Shown one piece after another: positions 30,201 to 39,693 of a stretch of 64,000 bases of DNA. The first letter of the stretch is position 1. Every line of letters starts with the position of its first letter. The stretch lies in the NCBI RefSeq assembly GCF_019278525.1, contig NZ_CP058986.1:1364001-1428000 (forward strand). Reading direction: 5' to 3'. The notes beneath the pieces were generated by a model that saw nothing but the letters and a program-made list of their open reading frames with translations, did no database searches and was not told the DNA's origin. The stretch is from Polaribacter sp. HaHaR_3_91 (GTDB lineage Bacteria > Bacteroidota > Bacteroidia > Flavobacteriales > Flavobacteriaceae). A program made the position numbers and the translations under genes.

Positions 30201-31533
30201 CAATGAAGGTAAAGATATTGACATCGTAATATCTAGAACCGCTGAGATTAAAATTATAGATAAGAAAACAGGAATTACTCAAAGTACAAATATCCTTCCT
30301 TATGGATCTATTATTTTTGATAAAGAAATAAAATCCATTAAAAAAGGAGATGCTATTGTACAATGGGATCCATTTAACGGGGTTATTGTTTCTGAATTTG
30401 GAGGAAAAGTTAAGTTTGATAATTTAATACAAGGTATCAATTACTCTGTAGAAGTAGATGAGCAAACAGGTTTCCAAGAGATTGTAATGATCGATTCGAA
30501 AAACAAAAAAATCATTCCATCTTTAATTATTGAAGATAATGACGGTAATGCTTTACGTTCTTATAGTTTACCTTTAGGTGCACACTTAATGGTTACTGAT
30601 GGAGATAAAGTAGAAAGTGGTCATACTTTAGTTAAAATACCAAGAAAATCTGGTAAAGCTGGGGATATTACAGGAGGTTTACCACGTGTAACAGAATTAT
30701 TCGAAGCACGTAATCCTTCTAATCCATCTGTTGTTTCTGAGATTGATGGTGTTGTTTCTTTCGGTAAAATTAAACGTGGAAATAGAGAAATTATCGTTGA
30801 ATCTAAAACTGGAGATATTAGTAAGTATTTAGTAAAACTTTCTAATCAAATCTTAGTTCAAGAAAATGACTTTATTAAAGCTGGTATGCCATTATCAGAC
30901 GGAGCTACAACTCCTTCAGATATTTTAAGAATTCAAGGTCCATCTGCAGTACAAATGTACTTGGTAAACGAAATTCAAGAAGTATATCGTTTACAAGGTG
31001 TAAAAATTAATGACAAGCATTTTGAGGTTGTTGTTCGTCAAATGATGCGTAAAGTTAAAATTATAGATTCTGGTGATACTTTATTATTAGAGAATCAATT
31101 AGTTCATAAAATTGACTTTATCAAAGACAACGATGATATTTTTGGAATGAAGGTTGTTGAAGACGCTGGAGATTCAGAAAACTTAAGTGCAGGTCAGATT
31201 ATTACTGCTCGTCAACTAAGAGATGAAAATTCTTTATTAAGAAGAAATGATCAGAACTTAGTAACGGCAAGAGAGGCTAAACCGGCAACGGCAGAGCAAG
31301 TTTTACAAGGTATTACAAGAGCATCACTTCAAACAAAATCGTTTATTTCTGCAGCTTCTTTCCAGGAAACTACAAAAGTATTAAACGAGGCTGCTGTTAG
31401 TGGTAAAATAGATACATTAGAAGGCTTAAAAGAAAATGTAATTGTTGGTAAGAGAATTCCAGCAGGTACAGGTATGAGAGCTTATGAAAACATTCTAGTT
31501 GGTCCTAAAGACGAAATAGAAAAAAGTTTCTAA
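27259..31533 (+). CDS. rpoC: DNA-directed RNA polymerase subunit beta'
   Basis: The beta' subunit holds the active-site magnesium. The 1424-aa protein has the N-terminal zinc ribbon ([20 protein letters not shown]), the NADFDGDQM catalytic triad (near 479), the trigger-loop region after [22 protein letters not shown] and the second zinc site [13 protein letters not shown]. The Bacteroidota-type insert is present in the C-terminal half. It is translated after rpoB across the palindromic spacer and followed by a large terminator. Confidence 0.98.
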   Translation: MARKQEKYTVKKFNKISIGLSSPEAILEISKGEVLKPETINYRTHKPERDGLFCERIFGPVKDYECACGKYKRIRYKGIVCDRCGVEVTEKKVRRERVGHINLVVPVAHIWYFRSLPNKMGYLLGLPSKKLDMIIYYERYVVIQPGIAKNVEGEPLQKMDFLTEEEYLDIADELPQDNQYLDDSDPNKFIAKMGAECLIDLLARIDLDGLSFELRHKANTETSKQRKTEALKRLNVVEAFRDSQKNRENHPEWMIMKAVPVIPPELRPLVPLDGGRFATSDLNDLYRRVIIRNNRLKRLVEIKAPEVILRNEKRMLQESVDSLFDNTRKSSAVKTESNRPLKSLSDSLKGKQGRFRQNLLGKRVDYSARSVIVVGPEMKLSECGLPKDMAAELYKPFVIRKLIERGIVKTVKSAKKIIDRKEPVVWDILENVIKGHPVLLNRAPTLHRLGIQAFQPKLIEGKAIQLHPLACSAFNADFDGDQMAVHLPLGPEAILEAQLLMLASHNILNPANGAPVTVPSQDMVLGLYYMTKERISTPEVKIKGEGLTFYSPEEVTIAFNEEMVDLNAGIKVRTYDVDENGEQVRKIIKTTVGRVLFNEVVPAKAGYINEVLTKKNLRGIIGGILKATDIPTTGEFLDNIKNMGYKFAFQGGLSFSLGDIIIPKEKQSMIDEANKEVDIIVGNYNMGMLTQKERYNQVIDIWGRTNNDLTELSMKRLREDQQGFNSVYMMLDSGARGSKEQIRQLTGMRGLMAKPKKSTAGGGEIIENPILSNFKEGLSILEYFISTHGARKGLADTALKTADAGYLTRRLVDVSQDVIINEEDCGTLRGLEVAPLKKNDEIVESLSERIEGRVSLNDVYHPLTEEVLLKANQPISYQLAVAVEKSGIDAVEVRSALTCESTKGICAKCYGQSLSTLNKVQIGEAVGVIAAQSIGEPGTQLTLRTFHVGGVAGNISEENKLIAKFDGKVVIDDLRTVVGKDNEGKDIDIVISRTAEIKIIDKKTGITQSTNILPYGSIIFDKEIKSIKKGDAIVQWDPFNGVIVSEFGGKVKFDNLIQGINYSVEVDEQTGFQEIVMIDSKNKKIIPSLIIEDNDGNALRSYSLPLGAHLMVTDGDKVESGHTLVKIPRKSGKAGDITGGLPRVTELFEARNPSNPSVVSEIDGVVSFGKIKRGNREIIVESKTGDISKYLVKLSNQILVQENDFIKAGMPLSDGATTPSDILRIQGPSAVQMYLVNEIQEVYRLQGVKINDKHFEVVVRQMMRKVKIIDSGDTLLLENQLVHKIDFIKDNDDIFGMKVVEDAGDSENLSAGQIITARQLRDENSLLRRNDQNLVTAREAKPATAEQVLQGITRASLQTKSFISAASFQETTKVLNEAAVSGKIDTLEGLKENVIVGKRIPAGTGMRAYENILVGPKDEIEKSF

Positions 31534-31571
31534 ATAAACGAAACGTGTAAACGTTTAAAAGTTTAATTATT

Positions 31572-31628
31572 AAAAAGTTGAATTGTTTAGGGTATCTCAG
31601 GTGCACTATTCAATTCAACTTTTTTCTT
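31572..31628 (+). terminator. Terminator of the rpoBC unit
   Basis: AAAAAGTTGAATTG (31572-31585) pairs perfectly with 31611-31624 around a 25-nt loop and enters a T-rich run. It lies 38 nt after the rpoC stop. Confidence 0.82.
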
Positions 31629-31730
31629 TTTATACCTTTTGATAAATATAAAGGTGAAATTTTACGGGGGTAATTCAATTTTTTTTACGATTTTACATGT
31701 ACTAGAATTAACAAATACACAATTTTAATT

Positions 31731-32042
31731 ATGGAAGAAAATCAAAACAAAGACGGACAAATAAATATTGAGTTAGATCAAGAAATTGCAGAAGGAACGT
31801 ATTCTAACCTAGCAATTATTAATCATTCTATGTCAGAATTTATTGTAGATTTTATTAATATTATGCCAGGTGTACCTAAGGCAAAAGTAAAATCTAGAAT
31901 TATTTTAACTCCGCAACATGCTAAGAGGTTAACACAAGCTTTAGCAGACAATGTTAGAAAGTTTGAAGAACAACATGGTGAAATTAAAGATTACGAGCAA
32001 CCTCCAATTCCAATGAATTTTGGTCCTACAGGACAGGCTTAA
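31731..32042 (+). CDS. DUF3467 domain-containing protein
   Basis: A 103-aa cytosolic protein matching the DUF3467 pattern: acidic N-terminus (about 1-22), YSNLAIINHSMSEFIVDFINIMPG in the middle, then SRIILTPQHAKRLTQAL and a C-terminal Pro/Gly tail (PPIPMNFGPTGQA). The family is conserved in Bacteroidota and found downstream of rpoC; its role is unknown. It has its own terminator, and the 197-bp spacer ahead contains the rpoC terminator, so it probably has its own promoter, though none is convincing. Confidence 0.85.
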   Translation: MEENQNKDGQINIELDQEIAEGTYSNLAIINHSMSEFIVDFINIMPGVPKAKVKSRIILTPQHAKRLTQALADNVRKFEEQHGEIKDYEQPPIPMNFGPTGQA

Positions 32043-32052
32043 TAAATAGGAT

Positions 32053-32083
32053 AAAGACTGCTTTTAAAGTGGTCTTTTTTTTT
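32053..32083 (+). terminator. Terminator after the DUF3467 gene
   Basis: AAAGACTGC pairs with GTGGTCTTT (two wobble pairs) around TTTTAAA, followed by a run of T's, 10 nt after the stop. Confidence 0.8.
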
Positions 32084-32141
32084 GCTTATATTTCTATAGT
32101 AAGTGAATTGATTTTTTTTGTTTTATTGTTTAAAATTTAGA

Positions 32142-32185
32142 TTAATTCATTTTAAAGTTAACGTTAATTCAGGTTAAAACTAAGT
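32142..32185 (+). promoter_or_regulatory. Two 22-bp direct repeats, candidate activator site
   Basis: Two adjacent 22-bp units both start TTAATTCA and agree at 16 of 22 positions, with TTAA boxes in each. Tandem 22-bp spacing (two helix turns) is the usual geometry for OmpR/PhoB-type response regulators. The site ends 54 nt upstream of the -7 element of the TonB receptor-phytase unit. A phosphate-starvation regulator is the natural guess from gene content. Confidence 0.45.
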
Positions 32186-32239
32186 ATAAAATTAGCTTTT
32201 TGTTTTTAATTAGTTAATAATGTTAAGTAAATCAAAATT

Positions 32240-32247
32240 TACTTTTG
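32240..32247 (+). promoter_or_regulatory. -7 element of the TonB receptor-phytase operon
   Basis: TACTTTTG fits TAnnTTTG and is 20 nt ahead of the ATG. The -33 region lacks TTG, which is consistent with dependence on an activator. Confidence 0.45.
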
Positions 32248-32267
32248 CGTTATAAAAAAACTAAATA

Positions 32268-35117
32268 ATGAAACAATTTTATAATTTTAATTTATTTTTA
32301 TTAACGATGTTTCTGTCGTTAAGTGCGTTTAATTCATTTGCACAAACCAGTAAAATACAAGGTCTTATTACTGATAAAGATGGACTTTATGTGCCTGGTG
32401 CAAATGTTTTAATAGAATTGCTAAAAAAAGGTGATATTTCTAATTTTGATGGAAAGTTCACCATAGTTGGTGTACCGGCTGGTACGCACACTATAAGAAT
32501 AACTTATTTAGGTTTTAAAGATATTTTACAAGAAGTTATTGTAAAAGAAAATGAAACTACTTCCGTAAAAATAGCACTTATTTCAGAAAGTATTCTATTG
32601 GATGATGTTTTAATTACATCTTATAGCTTAGGTAGCCAATCTAAAGCATTAAATACTCAGAAAAATAATTTAAATATTACTAATGTAGTTGCTACAGATC
32701 AGATTGGTAAATTTCCGGATGCAAATATTGGGGATGCAGTTAAAAGAATTCCAGGTATTACGATGCAAGTGGATCAAGGAGAAGCTAGAAATATTATTAT
32801 TAGAGGTCTTTCTCCACAATTAAACTCAGTAACTCTAAACGGAAGTAGAATTCCGTCTGCAGAAGGAGATAACAGAAATGTACAGATGGATTTAATTCCG
32901 TCGGACATGATACAGTCTATACAAGTTAACAAAGCGGTAACGCCAGATATGGATGCAGATGCTTTAGGTGGTTCTGTTAATTTAATTACAAGAACTTCTC
33001 CGCAAGGTTTTAGGTTATCTGCTACAGCAGGTTCTGGTGTAAATACAATTACAAACAAAAGAATTTTAAATGGTTCTTTTTTAGTAGGAGATCGTTCTAA
33101 AAACAAAAAATTTGGTTGGATGATTTCTGCAACTATTAATGATAATGATTTTGGCTCTCATGATGTAGAGGCAGAATGGACTGATGAATTTGCCTATACA
33201 AATGATGCTGGAGAAGAAGTTGAAATGGAGGTAAATCCGTATGCAAATGTTTTTGAAGAACGTACCTATTTAGTACAAAGAGTTCGTAGAAGTTTTTCTG
33301 CAAATTTTGATTATCAAATTAATGATGACAATAACATCTATTTTAAATCGATGTATAACTGGAGAGACGATAGAGAAAATCGTTTTAGATTAGAACATGG
33401 TATTTTAGACGCAGAAGATATAGAACTTGGAGATTTTTCCATTACAGATAATACCCCAACAATGTTTCCTGTAGAAGTTAAAAGACAATCTAAAGGTGGT
33501 ATTGATAACGATCGAAATAAAAATAGACGCTTAGAAGATCAAAAGATGCAAAATTACACACTTGGTGGTAATCATGCTGCAGGTAAATTAAAAATCGATT
33601 GGATGACTTCTTTTGCTAAAGCATCCGAAGAAAGATTAAATGAGCGATACGCGGAGTTTGAAACTGAATATAGTATTAATAATGATATTTCTGATACTAG
33701 ATTCCCTTTGTTTACTGCTGTAAATTCATCAGATTTTAATGATCTTTCTAGTTTTGAATTCGGTGAAATCACAGAAGAAAATCAATATACAGAGGAAAAA
33801 GACTTTAATACTTTTGTTAATTTTGAATTACCATCTGATTTCTTTGGTCATGGAGACGGATTTATAAAATTTGGATTTAGAGGTCGCTTTAAAACAAAAT
33901 TAAGAGATAATGATTTTTTTGAATATGATTTAGAAGATGATTATCCTACCTTATCATCTATACCAACCAAAGATTATTCGAATTCAGATTATTTAGCAGG
34001 TAGTCAATACCAAGCAGGTTTATTTGCAGATGAGGAGTGGTTAGGTAGCTTAGATTTAACCAACGGAGAAACTATAAGTGATGAGTTTTTAAGAGCAAAT
34101 TATAATGTAAAGGAAAATGTATTTGCTGGTTACCTTATGACCAATCAAAGATTGTCTGACAAGCTAAGTGTATTGGTTGGTTTAAGATTAGAGCACACAA
34201 AATTAACGGCAACAGGAAATAATATTTTAGATGAAGATACTTTAGACGGTACTTTAACCGAAGAAAGTTCTTATTCTAACTTAATGCCAGGTGTACATTT
34301 TAAATATGATGTTTCTGATAAAACGGTAGTAAGGTTTGCTTGGACCAATACGTTGGCAAGACCAAATTACGTAGATATTACACCAACTTTGGATGTTGTA
34401 ACCGGTGATGAAGAAGTCTTCTTAGGAAATCCAGATTTAAAGCCAACAACTTCTATGAATTTTGATGTGATGGCAGAAACTTATTTTGAGAACGTAGGTA
34501 TTTTATCTGGAGGTTTATTCTACAAAAACATTAAAGATTTTACCTATACTTTTCAATCGGAAACTACTACAGATACTTTTGGACCAGGAACTACTGGTTT
34601 TGAAGTTTATCAACCTTTAAATGGAGATAAAGCAACTATTTTTGGAGCAGAATTAGCAATTCAAAGAAAATTAGATTTCTTACCAGGCTTTCTTAAAAAC
34701 TTTAGTGTGTATGCAAATTATACTTTTTTAACTTCGGATGCAAACGGAATTCGTAATGAAGACGGTGAAGAAAGAGAAGATATAGATTTACCAAATACAA
34801 CACCAAATATGGTGAATGCTTCTTTAGGATATGCAGATCAAAAATTTAATGCAAGACTTTCTGGTAATTTTTCTGATGCTTATGTAGATGAAATAGGAGG
34901 GAATGCATTTGAGGATCGTTATTACGACAAACAATTTTTCTTAGATTTTAGCACAGGTTATACCATTAATAAGAATTTAAGTATTTATGCCAGTGTAAAT
35001 AACCTTACCAACCAACCATTACGTTATTACCAAGGAGAAAGTGGTAGAACAATGCAAATGGAATACTATGGTAGAAGAATTACATTTGGTTTAAAATATG
35101 ATTTATTTAAAAAATAG
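32268..35117 (+). CDS. TonB-dependent receptor with N-terminal CarboxypepD_reg domain
   Basis: This 949-aa outer-membrane importer has a Sec signal (about 1-25, ending SFAQ), a CarboxypepD_reg-like domain (about 27-115, KIQGLITDKDGLYVPGANV), a plug (about 125-240, with DQIGKFPDANIGDAVKRIPG and RNIIIRGLSP) and a 22-strand-type barrel ending RRITFGLKYDLFKK. It resembles the TonB-Xanth-Caul type receptors rather than SusC, and no susD follows. Six bp after it comes a phytase gene, so inositol phosphate or its products are the likely cargo. Substrate is inferred from context only. Confidence 0.9.
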   Translation: MKQFYNFNLFLLTMFLSLSAFNSFAQTSKIQGLITDKDGLYVPGANVLIELLKKGDISNFDGKFTIVGVPAGTHTIRITYLGFKDILQEVIVKENETTSVKIALISESILLDDVLITSYSLGSQSKALNTQKNNLNITNVVATDQIGKFPDANIGDAVKRIPGITMQVDQGEARNIIIRGLSPQLNSVTLNGSRIPSAEGDNRNVQMDLIPSDMIQSIQVNKAVTPDMDADALGGSVNLITRTSPQGFRLSATAGSGVNTITNKRILNGSFLVGDRSKNKKFGWMISATINDNDFGSHDVEAEWTDEFAYTNDAGEEVEMEVNPYANVFEERTYLVQRVRRSFSANFDYQINDDNNIYFKSMYNWRDDRENRFRLEHGILDAEDIELGDFSITDNTPTMFPVEVKRQSKGGIDNDRNKNRRLEDQKMQNYTLGGNHAAGKLKIDWMTSFAKASEERLNERYAEFETEYSINNDISDTRFPLFTAVNSSDFNDLSSFEFGEITEENQYTEEKDFNTFVNFELPSDFFGHGDGFIKFGFRGRFKTKLRDNDFFEYDLEDDYPTLSSIPTKDYSNSDYLAGSQYQAGLFADEEWLGSLDLTNGETISDEFLRANYNVKENVFAGYLMTNQRLSDKLSVLVGLRLEHTKLTATGNNILDEDTLDGTLTEESSYSNLMPGVHFKYDVSDKTVVRFAWTNTLARPNYVDITPTLDVVTGDEEVFLGNPDLKPTTSMNFDVMAETYFENVGILSGGLFYKNIKDFTYTFQSETTTDTFGPGTTGFEVYQPLNGDKATIFGAELAIQRKLDFLPGFLKNFSVYANYTFLTSDANGIRNEDGEEREDIDLPNTTPNMVNASLGYADQKFNARLSGNFSDAYVDEIGGNAFEDRYYDKQFFLDFSTGYTINKNLSIYASVNNLTNQPLRYYQGESGRTMQMEYYGRRITFGLKYDLFKK

Positions 35118-35123
35118 TAAATA

Positions 35124-36146
35124 ATGAAATTATCAATAAAAAATAGCATCCTATTTTTAGGAACATTAACATTGTTATCGTGTACTACTGGTAGTAAATT
35201 ACCTGCAATAGCACCAGATGTAATTACAGAAAAATCTATAAATGATACAGATGATCCTGCCATTTGGATTCATCCAACAGATGCAACAAAAAGTATTGTT
35301 TTTGGAACAGATAAAGAAACCAATGGAGCAATTTATGCGTATGATTTACAAGGTAAAATTATAGAAGATAAAACCATCAGAAATATAAAAAGACCTAACA
35401 ATGTAGATTTAGAATATGGTTTTCAGGTAAATGATTCTGTAAAAGTAGATATTTTGATCTTTACAGAAAGAGAAGAACAGCAAATTAGAATGTTTTCTGT
35501 ACCCGATATGAAGCCTTTAGATCAAGGAGGATTTCCAGTTTTTGAAGATGAAACTTTTTCAGAAAACAAATTACCAATGGGAATTGCTATCTATAAAAGT
35601 CCGATTGATGGTAGTTTTTATGCAATAGTTGGTAGAAAAACAGGACCTAAAGAAGGCTATTTATATCAATATAAATTGGTTTCAGAAAATAGTAAAGTAA
35701 CCGCTACTTTGGTTAGAAAGTTCGGGGATTTTAGTGGTGAAAAAGAAATTGAAGCCATTGCTGTTGATGCAGAAATGGGTTATGTTTATTATTCTGATGA
35801 AGGACATTGTATTCGTAAATATTATGCAGAACCTTCTAAAGGAAATAAAGAAATTGCTTGTTTTGGAAGTGAACTTTTTGAAAGAGATATAGAAGGTATT
35901 GCAATTGCTAAATTTGAGAATGAGAAAGGGTATATTATTGTTTCGGATCAACAACAGGGACAATTTAATTTGTTTGATAGGCAAACAAATGAGTTTGTAA
36001 AAGCAGTTAATCTATCAACTACTGAAACAGATGGATGTGATGTGGTTACCGTACCTTTAAACGACACTTTTAAAAGTGGGCTATTTGTAGCAATGAATGA
36101 TGCTAAAGATTTTTATTTTTATGATTTGGATAAATTATTAAAGTAA
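35124..36146 (+). CDS. Beta-propeller phytase (3-phytase) lipoprotein
   Basis: Beta-propeller phytases release phosphate from phytate (inositol hexakisphosphate) in a Ca2+-dependent way. The 340-aa protein has a lipobox (LTLLSC, Cys at about 20) and no acidic run right after it, then the family hallmark NDTDDPAIWIHP near residue 41, FGTDKETNGAIYAYDL, RPNNVDLEYGF and GCDVVTVPL near the end: six propeller blades. It is translated 6 bp behind the TonB receptor, so enzyme and importer probably work together in phosphate scavenging. Confidence 0.93.
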   Translation: MKLSIKNSILFLGTLTLLSCTTGSKLPAIAPDVITEKSINDTDDPAIWIHPTDATKSIVFGTDKETNGAIYAYDLQGKIIEDKTIRNIKRPNNVDLEYGFQVNDSVKVDILIFTEREEQQIRMFSVPDMKPLDQGGFPVFEDETFSENKLPMGIAIYKSPIDGSFYAIVGRKTGPKEGYLYQYKLVSENSKVTATLVRKFGDFSGEKEIEAIAVDAEMGYVYYSDEGHCIRKYYAEPSKGNKEIACFGSELFERDIEGIAIAKFENEKGYIIVSDQQQGQFNLFDRQTNEFVKAVNLSTTETDGCDVVTVPLNDTFKSGLFVAMNDAKDFYFYDLDKLLK

Positions 36147-36166
36147 AAAAATAAAAATTATAAATT

Positions 36167-36197
36167 AAAAGCGAAACTTAATAGTTTCGCTTTTTTT
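36167..36197 (+). terminator. Terminator shared by the phytase operon and the convergent esterase
   Basis: AAAAGCGAAACT pairs with AGTTTCGCTTTT around TAAT and is followed by T's; A's on the other side let it act on both strands. It lies between converging stops at 36146 and 36206. Confidence 0.88.
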
Positions 36198-36205
36198 ATA
36201 TCAAA

Positions 36206-37093
36206 TTAAAAAGTAGTTTCAATTTGCCGGTTATTTCTTTTTAAAACATCATAATATAAAAAATCTATAATTTCTTTTGTACACTCATATATGGGCTTAG
36301 AATTCCAGTTATGGCTTCCTTCCTTTATACTATATAAGTAATATGACTTATTAATAGCCTTTAGTTTATTTGCAATCGCTCTAGAACCAAACAAGTTTAA
36401 AAAACCAGGAGATGCTAACTTACAATAATGGTGAGAAGCGATATAATAAGGAACTAAATTATCTTTTACTCCATGAAATAATTGAGTAGGAATTGCATTA
36501 TCTGAAGTTATATTATCAATAGAAGTTATTGCACCAGCCATTGCAATGATACCAGCAAATTTAAAATTCTTGTTTAAAATTTTGTTATCATAAACATAGG
36601 CTAAATTTAAAATAGCTTCTGCACCAGCACTAGAACCCACCAAAATAATGTTATCTATATCTATTTTAAACTTGTTTTTATGTGCTATTAAATATTGTAC
36701 AGCATAACTTATATCTTTAGAGACTTCATTAAAAGCAGCTATTTTTAATGATGAGTTTGTAGCGCATCCAAAACCTTTACCTTTCATGGTTAACCTATAA
36801 GATATGGATGCTACAGCATAACCATATTGAACCATTTCTTCCGCAAAATCTCTAGACTTTTTATCATTTCTACTTCCTCCTGAAAATCCACCTCCATGAA
36901 CATATATTAATAATGGAGTTTTCCCTTTTGCTTTTTTAGGTTTATAAAAATTTAACTTTAAACTTTCCTCTTCTTTTAATTGATGGTAAGTGTATGTTTT
37001 CTCTTTATATTTTGAAAACTTTTCTAAATACCTTTCTTGAGAAAAACCATCGAAAAATACTAATAATAAAATTAAAGAAAGTAGCATTTTCAT
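36206..37093 (-). CDS. Secreted alpha/beta hydrolase (esterase, BD-FAE/HSL-like)
   Basis: The 295-aa protein has a short Sec signal (MKMLLSLILLLVFFDGFSQ) and an esterase fold. HGGG at 66-69 forms the oxyanion hole, S155 in GSSAG is the nucleophile, D211 in HGVKDN and H261 in EGSHNW complete the triad. Relatives include carbohydrate and feruloyl esterases. It lies 6 nt behind the DUF1624/HGSNAT-like acyltransferase, so the pair may add and remove acyl groups on an envelope or external glycan; that is inference. Confidence 0.82.
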   Translation of the reverse strand: MKMLLSLILLLVFFDGFSQERYLEKFSKYKEKTYTYHQLKEEESLKLNFYKPKKAKGKTPLLIYVHGGGFSGGSRNDKKSRDFAEEMVQYGYAVASISYRLTMKGKGFGCATNSSLKIAAFNEVSKDISYAVQYLIAHKNKFKIDIDNIILVGSSAGAEAILNLAYVYDNKILNKNFKFAGIIAMAGAITSIDNITSDNAIPTQLFHGVKDNLVPYYIASHHYCKLASPGFLNLFGSRAIANKLKAINKSYYLYSIKEGSHNWNSKPIYECTKEIIDFLYYDVLKRNNRQIETTF

Positions 37094-37099
37094 TTTAGG

Positions 37100-38188
37100 T
37101 TATTTTTTAATTTTATTAAAAACTTTTCTCAATTTTAAATATAAAAAAGTATTTGTTTTCGCGTAATAAAAAGACAATAAGCAAACTACAATTAAGAATA
37201 GTATAGCTCCAATAATTGCTTCTGTTGGGTTTAGACTTTTACCGATAATTTTTTTTAATCCTAATCCCGTAAAGCTTCCATAAATAATAATGAAATGAAT
37301 TACATAAATGGATAATGTTTTTTGACCTATTTTTAAAATTAGGGAAGACTTTAAATATTTCTCTAAACTAAAGAAGAAAGCAAAAATTAATAATACATTT
37401 CCAAATCTAGTAAACAGATAATTATAACTAGCAGCATCCATTAATAGTTGAGAGTCTGTTAACTTTGAAAAATATACAAGTATTTTTGAAGAACAAAATA
37501 TTAGAATAAAACCAAAACATATAAAAAAAGAAATGATTATTTTTTTAAAACTTTTTTTGAATACATTTTTATGAAAAATTGTTGCTAAAAATGCACCAAA
37601 ACAGACAAAACCAGACCAGGGAATAATTGTAAATATAGATCCATTACTTTTAGAAATATAATTATTTATAAAAAGTGGAATAGCCGTTATGTTTAAACCT
37701 CTATACAGAGGTTCTGTTATAAATATAGTAATACCAAAGATGAATGTAATTATAGAAAAAAGTATTGTTTTTTTGTTACTGATAAAATAAAAACTAATAA
37801 TTAATATTAAGCTTAGGCCTATTATTTGTAGCACATCAATAGCTAAAAAAGAAGTATTAAATGTACCTGTTAACCAACTAAAAAGCGGAACTCTTAGTAA
37901 GTAACCAATAGCTATTAAAAAGCCCCCTCTGGTAATTCCTTTTATCATTCTTTCTTTTTCTAATCCTTTTTCTTTTGAATTTAACAAAAGATAGGTGAAA
38001 ATTAATCCCGAAATAGTAAAAAAAGTTGGGGCAGTAATGCCTCTAAAATAAGACCATAGCATAAAAGTAGGATCATTTAAATCTCTATACGAGTTAGCTA
38101 GTAACGTATCTATAAAGTGCCCTTGTAGCATCATTAAGATAGCAAAAGCCCTAATAATATCAATAAAATATAGTCGTTTAATATCCAC
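37100..38188 (-). CDS. HGSNAT-like (DUF1624) multi-TM acyltransferase
   Basis: This 362-aa inner-membrane protein has about ten TM helices. The N-terminal RLYFIDIIRAFAILMMLQGH is the family signature of heparan-alpha-glucosaminide N-acetyltransferase-like proteins (DUF1624), with a conserved His in the first helix. Relatives use cytosolic acetyl-CoA to acylate sugars at the other side of the membrane. The substrate is unknown. The esterase gene begins 6 nt after its stop. Codon usage is even more AT-rich than nearby. Confidence 0.75.
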   Translation of the reverse strand: MDIKRLYFIDIIRAFAILMMLQGHFIDTLLANSYRDLNDPTFMLWSYFRGITAPTFFTISGLIFTYLLLNSKEKGLEKERMIKGITRGGFLIAIGYLLRVPLFSWLTGTFNTSFLAIDVLQIIGLSLILIISFYFISNKKTILFSIITFIFGITIFITEPLYRGLNITAIPLFINNYISKSNGSIFTIIPWSGFVCFGAFLATIFHKNVFKKSFKKIIISFFICFGFILIFCSSKILVYFSKLTDSQLLMDAASYNYLFTRFGNVLLIFAFFFSLEKYLKSSLILKIGQKTLSIYVIHFIIIYGSFTGLGLKKIIGKSLNPTEAIIGAILFLIVVCLLSFYYAKTNTFLYLKLRKVFNKIKK

Positions 38189-38263
38189 AGAAAAAAAAGT
38201 TTTTCCGTTAAAGGTAAATAAATTTACAAGTATTCTATTTCAATCTTTTAAATAGTACGTAAA

Positions 38264-39328
38264 TTATATCTGTCTCGTTTTATTTAACAACCAAAAATCA
38301 GCTAATACTAAAGCAGTCATTGCTTCTACAATTGGTACAGCTCTAGGTACAACACAAGGGTCATGACGTCCTTTACCTGTAATCTCTGTAACTTCATATT
38401 CTGAGTTAATAGTTTGTTGAGAGCTCATAATAGTTGCAACAGGTTTAAAAGCAACTCTAAAATAGATATCCATACCATTGCTTATTCCACCTTGTATACC
38501 ACCAGATAAATTAGATTGTGTAGAACCGTCTGCATTAAAAACATCGTTATGATCTGAACCTTTCATTTTTGCGCCACAAAATCCACTACCAAATTCAAAA
38601 CCTTTTACGGCATTTATAGATAACATTGCGCTACCTAATTGTGCGTGTAATTTCTGAAATATTGGTTCTCCTAAACCTACAGGTACATTTTGAGCAACAC
38701 AAGTTACGGTACCACCAATTGTATCACCAGCTTTTCTAATTTCTTGTATTCTGTTTATCATTTTCTCTGCAGAAACTTCATCCGGACAACGAACAATATT
38801 ACTTTCTGTTTTAGAAAAATCTAAATCTTGATACGGTTTGTCTATAAAAATATCGCCAACAGAAGATGTAAAGGCATTTATATTCATGCTAGCAATTAAC
38901 TGTTTTGCTAAAGCACCAGCAACTACCCAATTGGCAGTTTCGCGGGCAGAACTTCTTCCGCCACCTCTATAATCTCTGTTTCCAAATTTCTTATCATACG
39001 TAAAATCTGCATGAGAAGGTCTATATACATTGGTATTGTGGTTGTAATCTTTAGATTTTTGATTGGTGTTTCTAATAATAAAACCAATAGAAGTACCTGT
39101 AGTTTTACCTTCAAAAATACCTGAATGAAATTCCACAGTATCTGGTTCTTTACGCTGGGTAACAATTTTAGATTGCCCAGGTTTACGTCTATCTAACTCA
39201 TTTTGAATAGCTTCAAAATCTACCTCTAATCCTGCAGGGAATCCATCTATGACGCCACCAATAGCAGTTCCGTGAGATTCTCCATACGTTGTTACTTTTA
39301 ATAAATTTCCAAAGGAATTAAATGACAT
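38264..39328 (-). CDS. aroC: Chorismate synthase
   Basis: AroC converts EPSP to chorismate with reduced FMN, the last step of the shikimate pathway. The 354-aa protein has the signatures [16 protein letters not shown] near residue 17, [21 protein letters not shown] and [10 protein letters not shown], and the C-terminal [17 protein letters not shown]. Length is typical. It sits upstream of the acyltransferase with a 75-bp gap and has its own -7 element. Confidence 0.97.
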   Translation of the reverse strand: MSFNSFGNLLKVTTYGESHGTAIGGVIDGFPAGLEVDFEAIQNELDRRKPGQSKIVTQRKEPDTVEFHSGIFEGKTTGTSIGFIIRNTNQKSKDYNHNTNVYRPSHADFTYDKKFGNRDYRGGGRSSARETANWVVAGALAKQLIASMNINAFTSSVGDIFIDKPYQDLDFSKTESNIVRCPDEVSAEKMINRIQEIRKAGDTIGGTVTCVAQNVPVGLGEPIFQKLHAQLGSAMLSINAVKGFEFGSGFCGAKMKGSDHNDVFNADGSTQSNLSGGIQGGISNGMDIYFRVAFKPVATIMSSQQTINSEYEVTEITGKGRHDPCVVPRAVPIVEAMTALVLADFWLLNKTRQI

Positions 39329-39353
39329 AATTATATAATTAGAATAATAAGGG

Positions 39354-39361
39354 CAAATATA
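39354..39361 (-). promoter_or_regulatory. -7 element of aroC
   Basis: TATATTTG is a full TAnnTTTG match on the minus strand, 25 nt before the aroC ATG. A TTG lies 13 nt further upstream, closer than the usual 17-23. Confidence 0.45.
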
Positions 39362-39511
39362 ATGAACTACTATACAAGAATTCTTTATTTAGACTTTTTT
39401 GTGACGATTTCTAAAAAAAAAATAATAATTTAAAAGACTTGATTTATAGGGTGATATGATGTTTTATGTATGATATTCAAAAAAAAAATAAAAATAAATC
39501 GTTATTTGTTT

Positions 39512-39540
39512 TTGTAAACTAAAAAACCTTTCTATATTTG
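39512..39540 (+). promoter_or_regulatory. Promoter of tRNA-Ser
   Basis: TTG (39512-39514), 18 nt, TATATTTG (39533-39540): a full Bacteroidota consensus 35 nt before tRNA-Ser. Confidence 0.75.
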
Positions 39541-39575
39541 CAGCCGCAATCAGGGAATACTTGATGAGACGCACT

Positions 39576-39663
39576 GGAGAAATGGCAGAGCGGTCGAATG
39601 CGGCAGTCTTGAAAACTGTTGACTGTAACAGGTCCGGGGGTTCGAATCCCTCTTTCTCCGCCA
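39576..39663 (+). tRNA. tRNA-Ser (anticodon TGA), CCA encoded
   Basis: An 88-nt class II tRNA with long variable arm: acceptor GGAGAAA/TTTCTCC, anticodon stem GCAGT/ACTGT with loop CTTGAAA (anticodon TGA), T-arm GGGGGTTCGAATCCCTC. The 3' CCA is present in the DNA (39661-39663), unlike the five other tRNA genes here. Its antisense carries spurious frames familiar from wrongly annotated genomes. Confidence 0.96.
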
Positions 39664-39693
39664 AAAGCCTTACATTTATGTAAGGCTTTTTTT
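39663..39693 (+). terminator. Terminator of tRNA-Ser
   Basis: AAAAGCCTTACAT pairs with ATGTAAGGCTTTT and is followed by T's, starting at the final A of the tRNA CCA. Confidence 0.88.
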
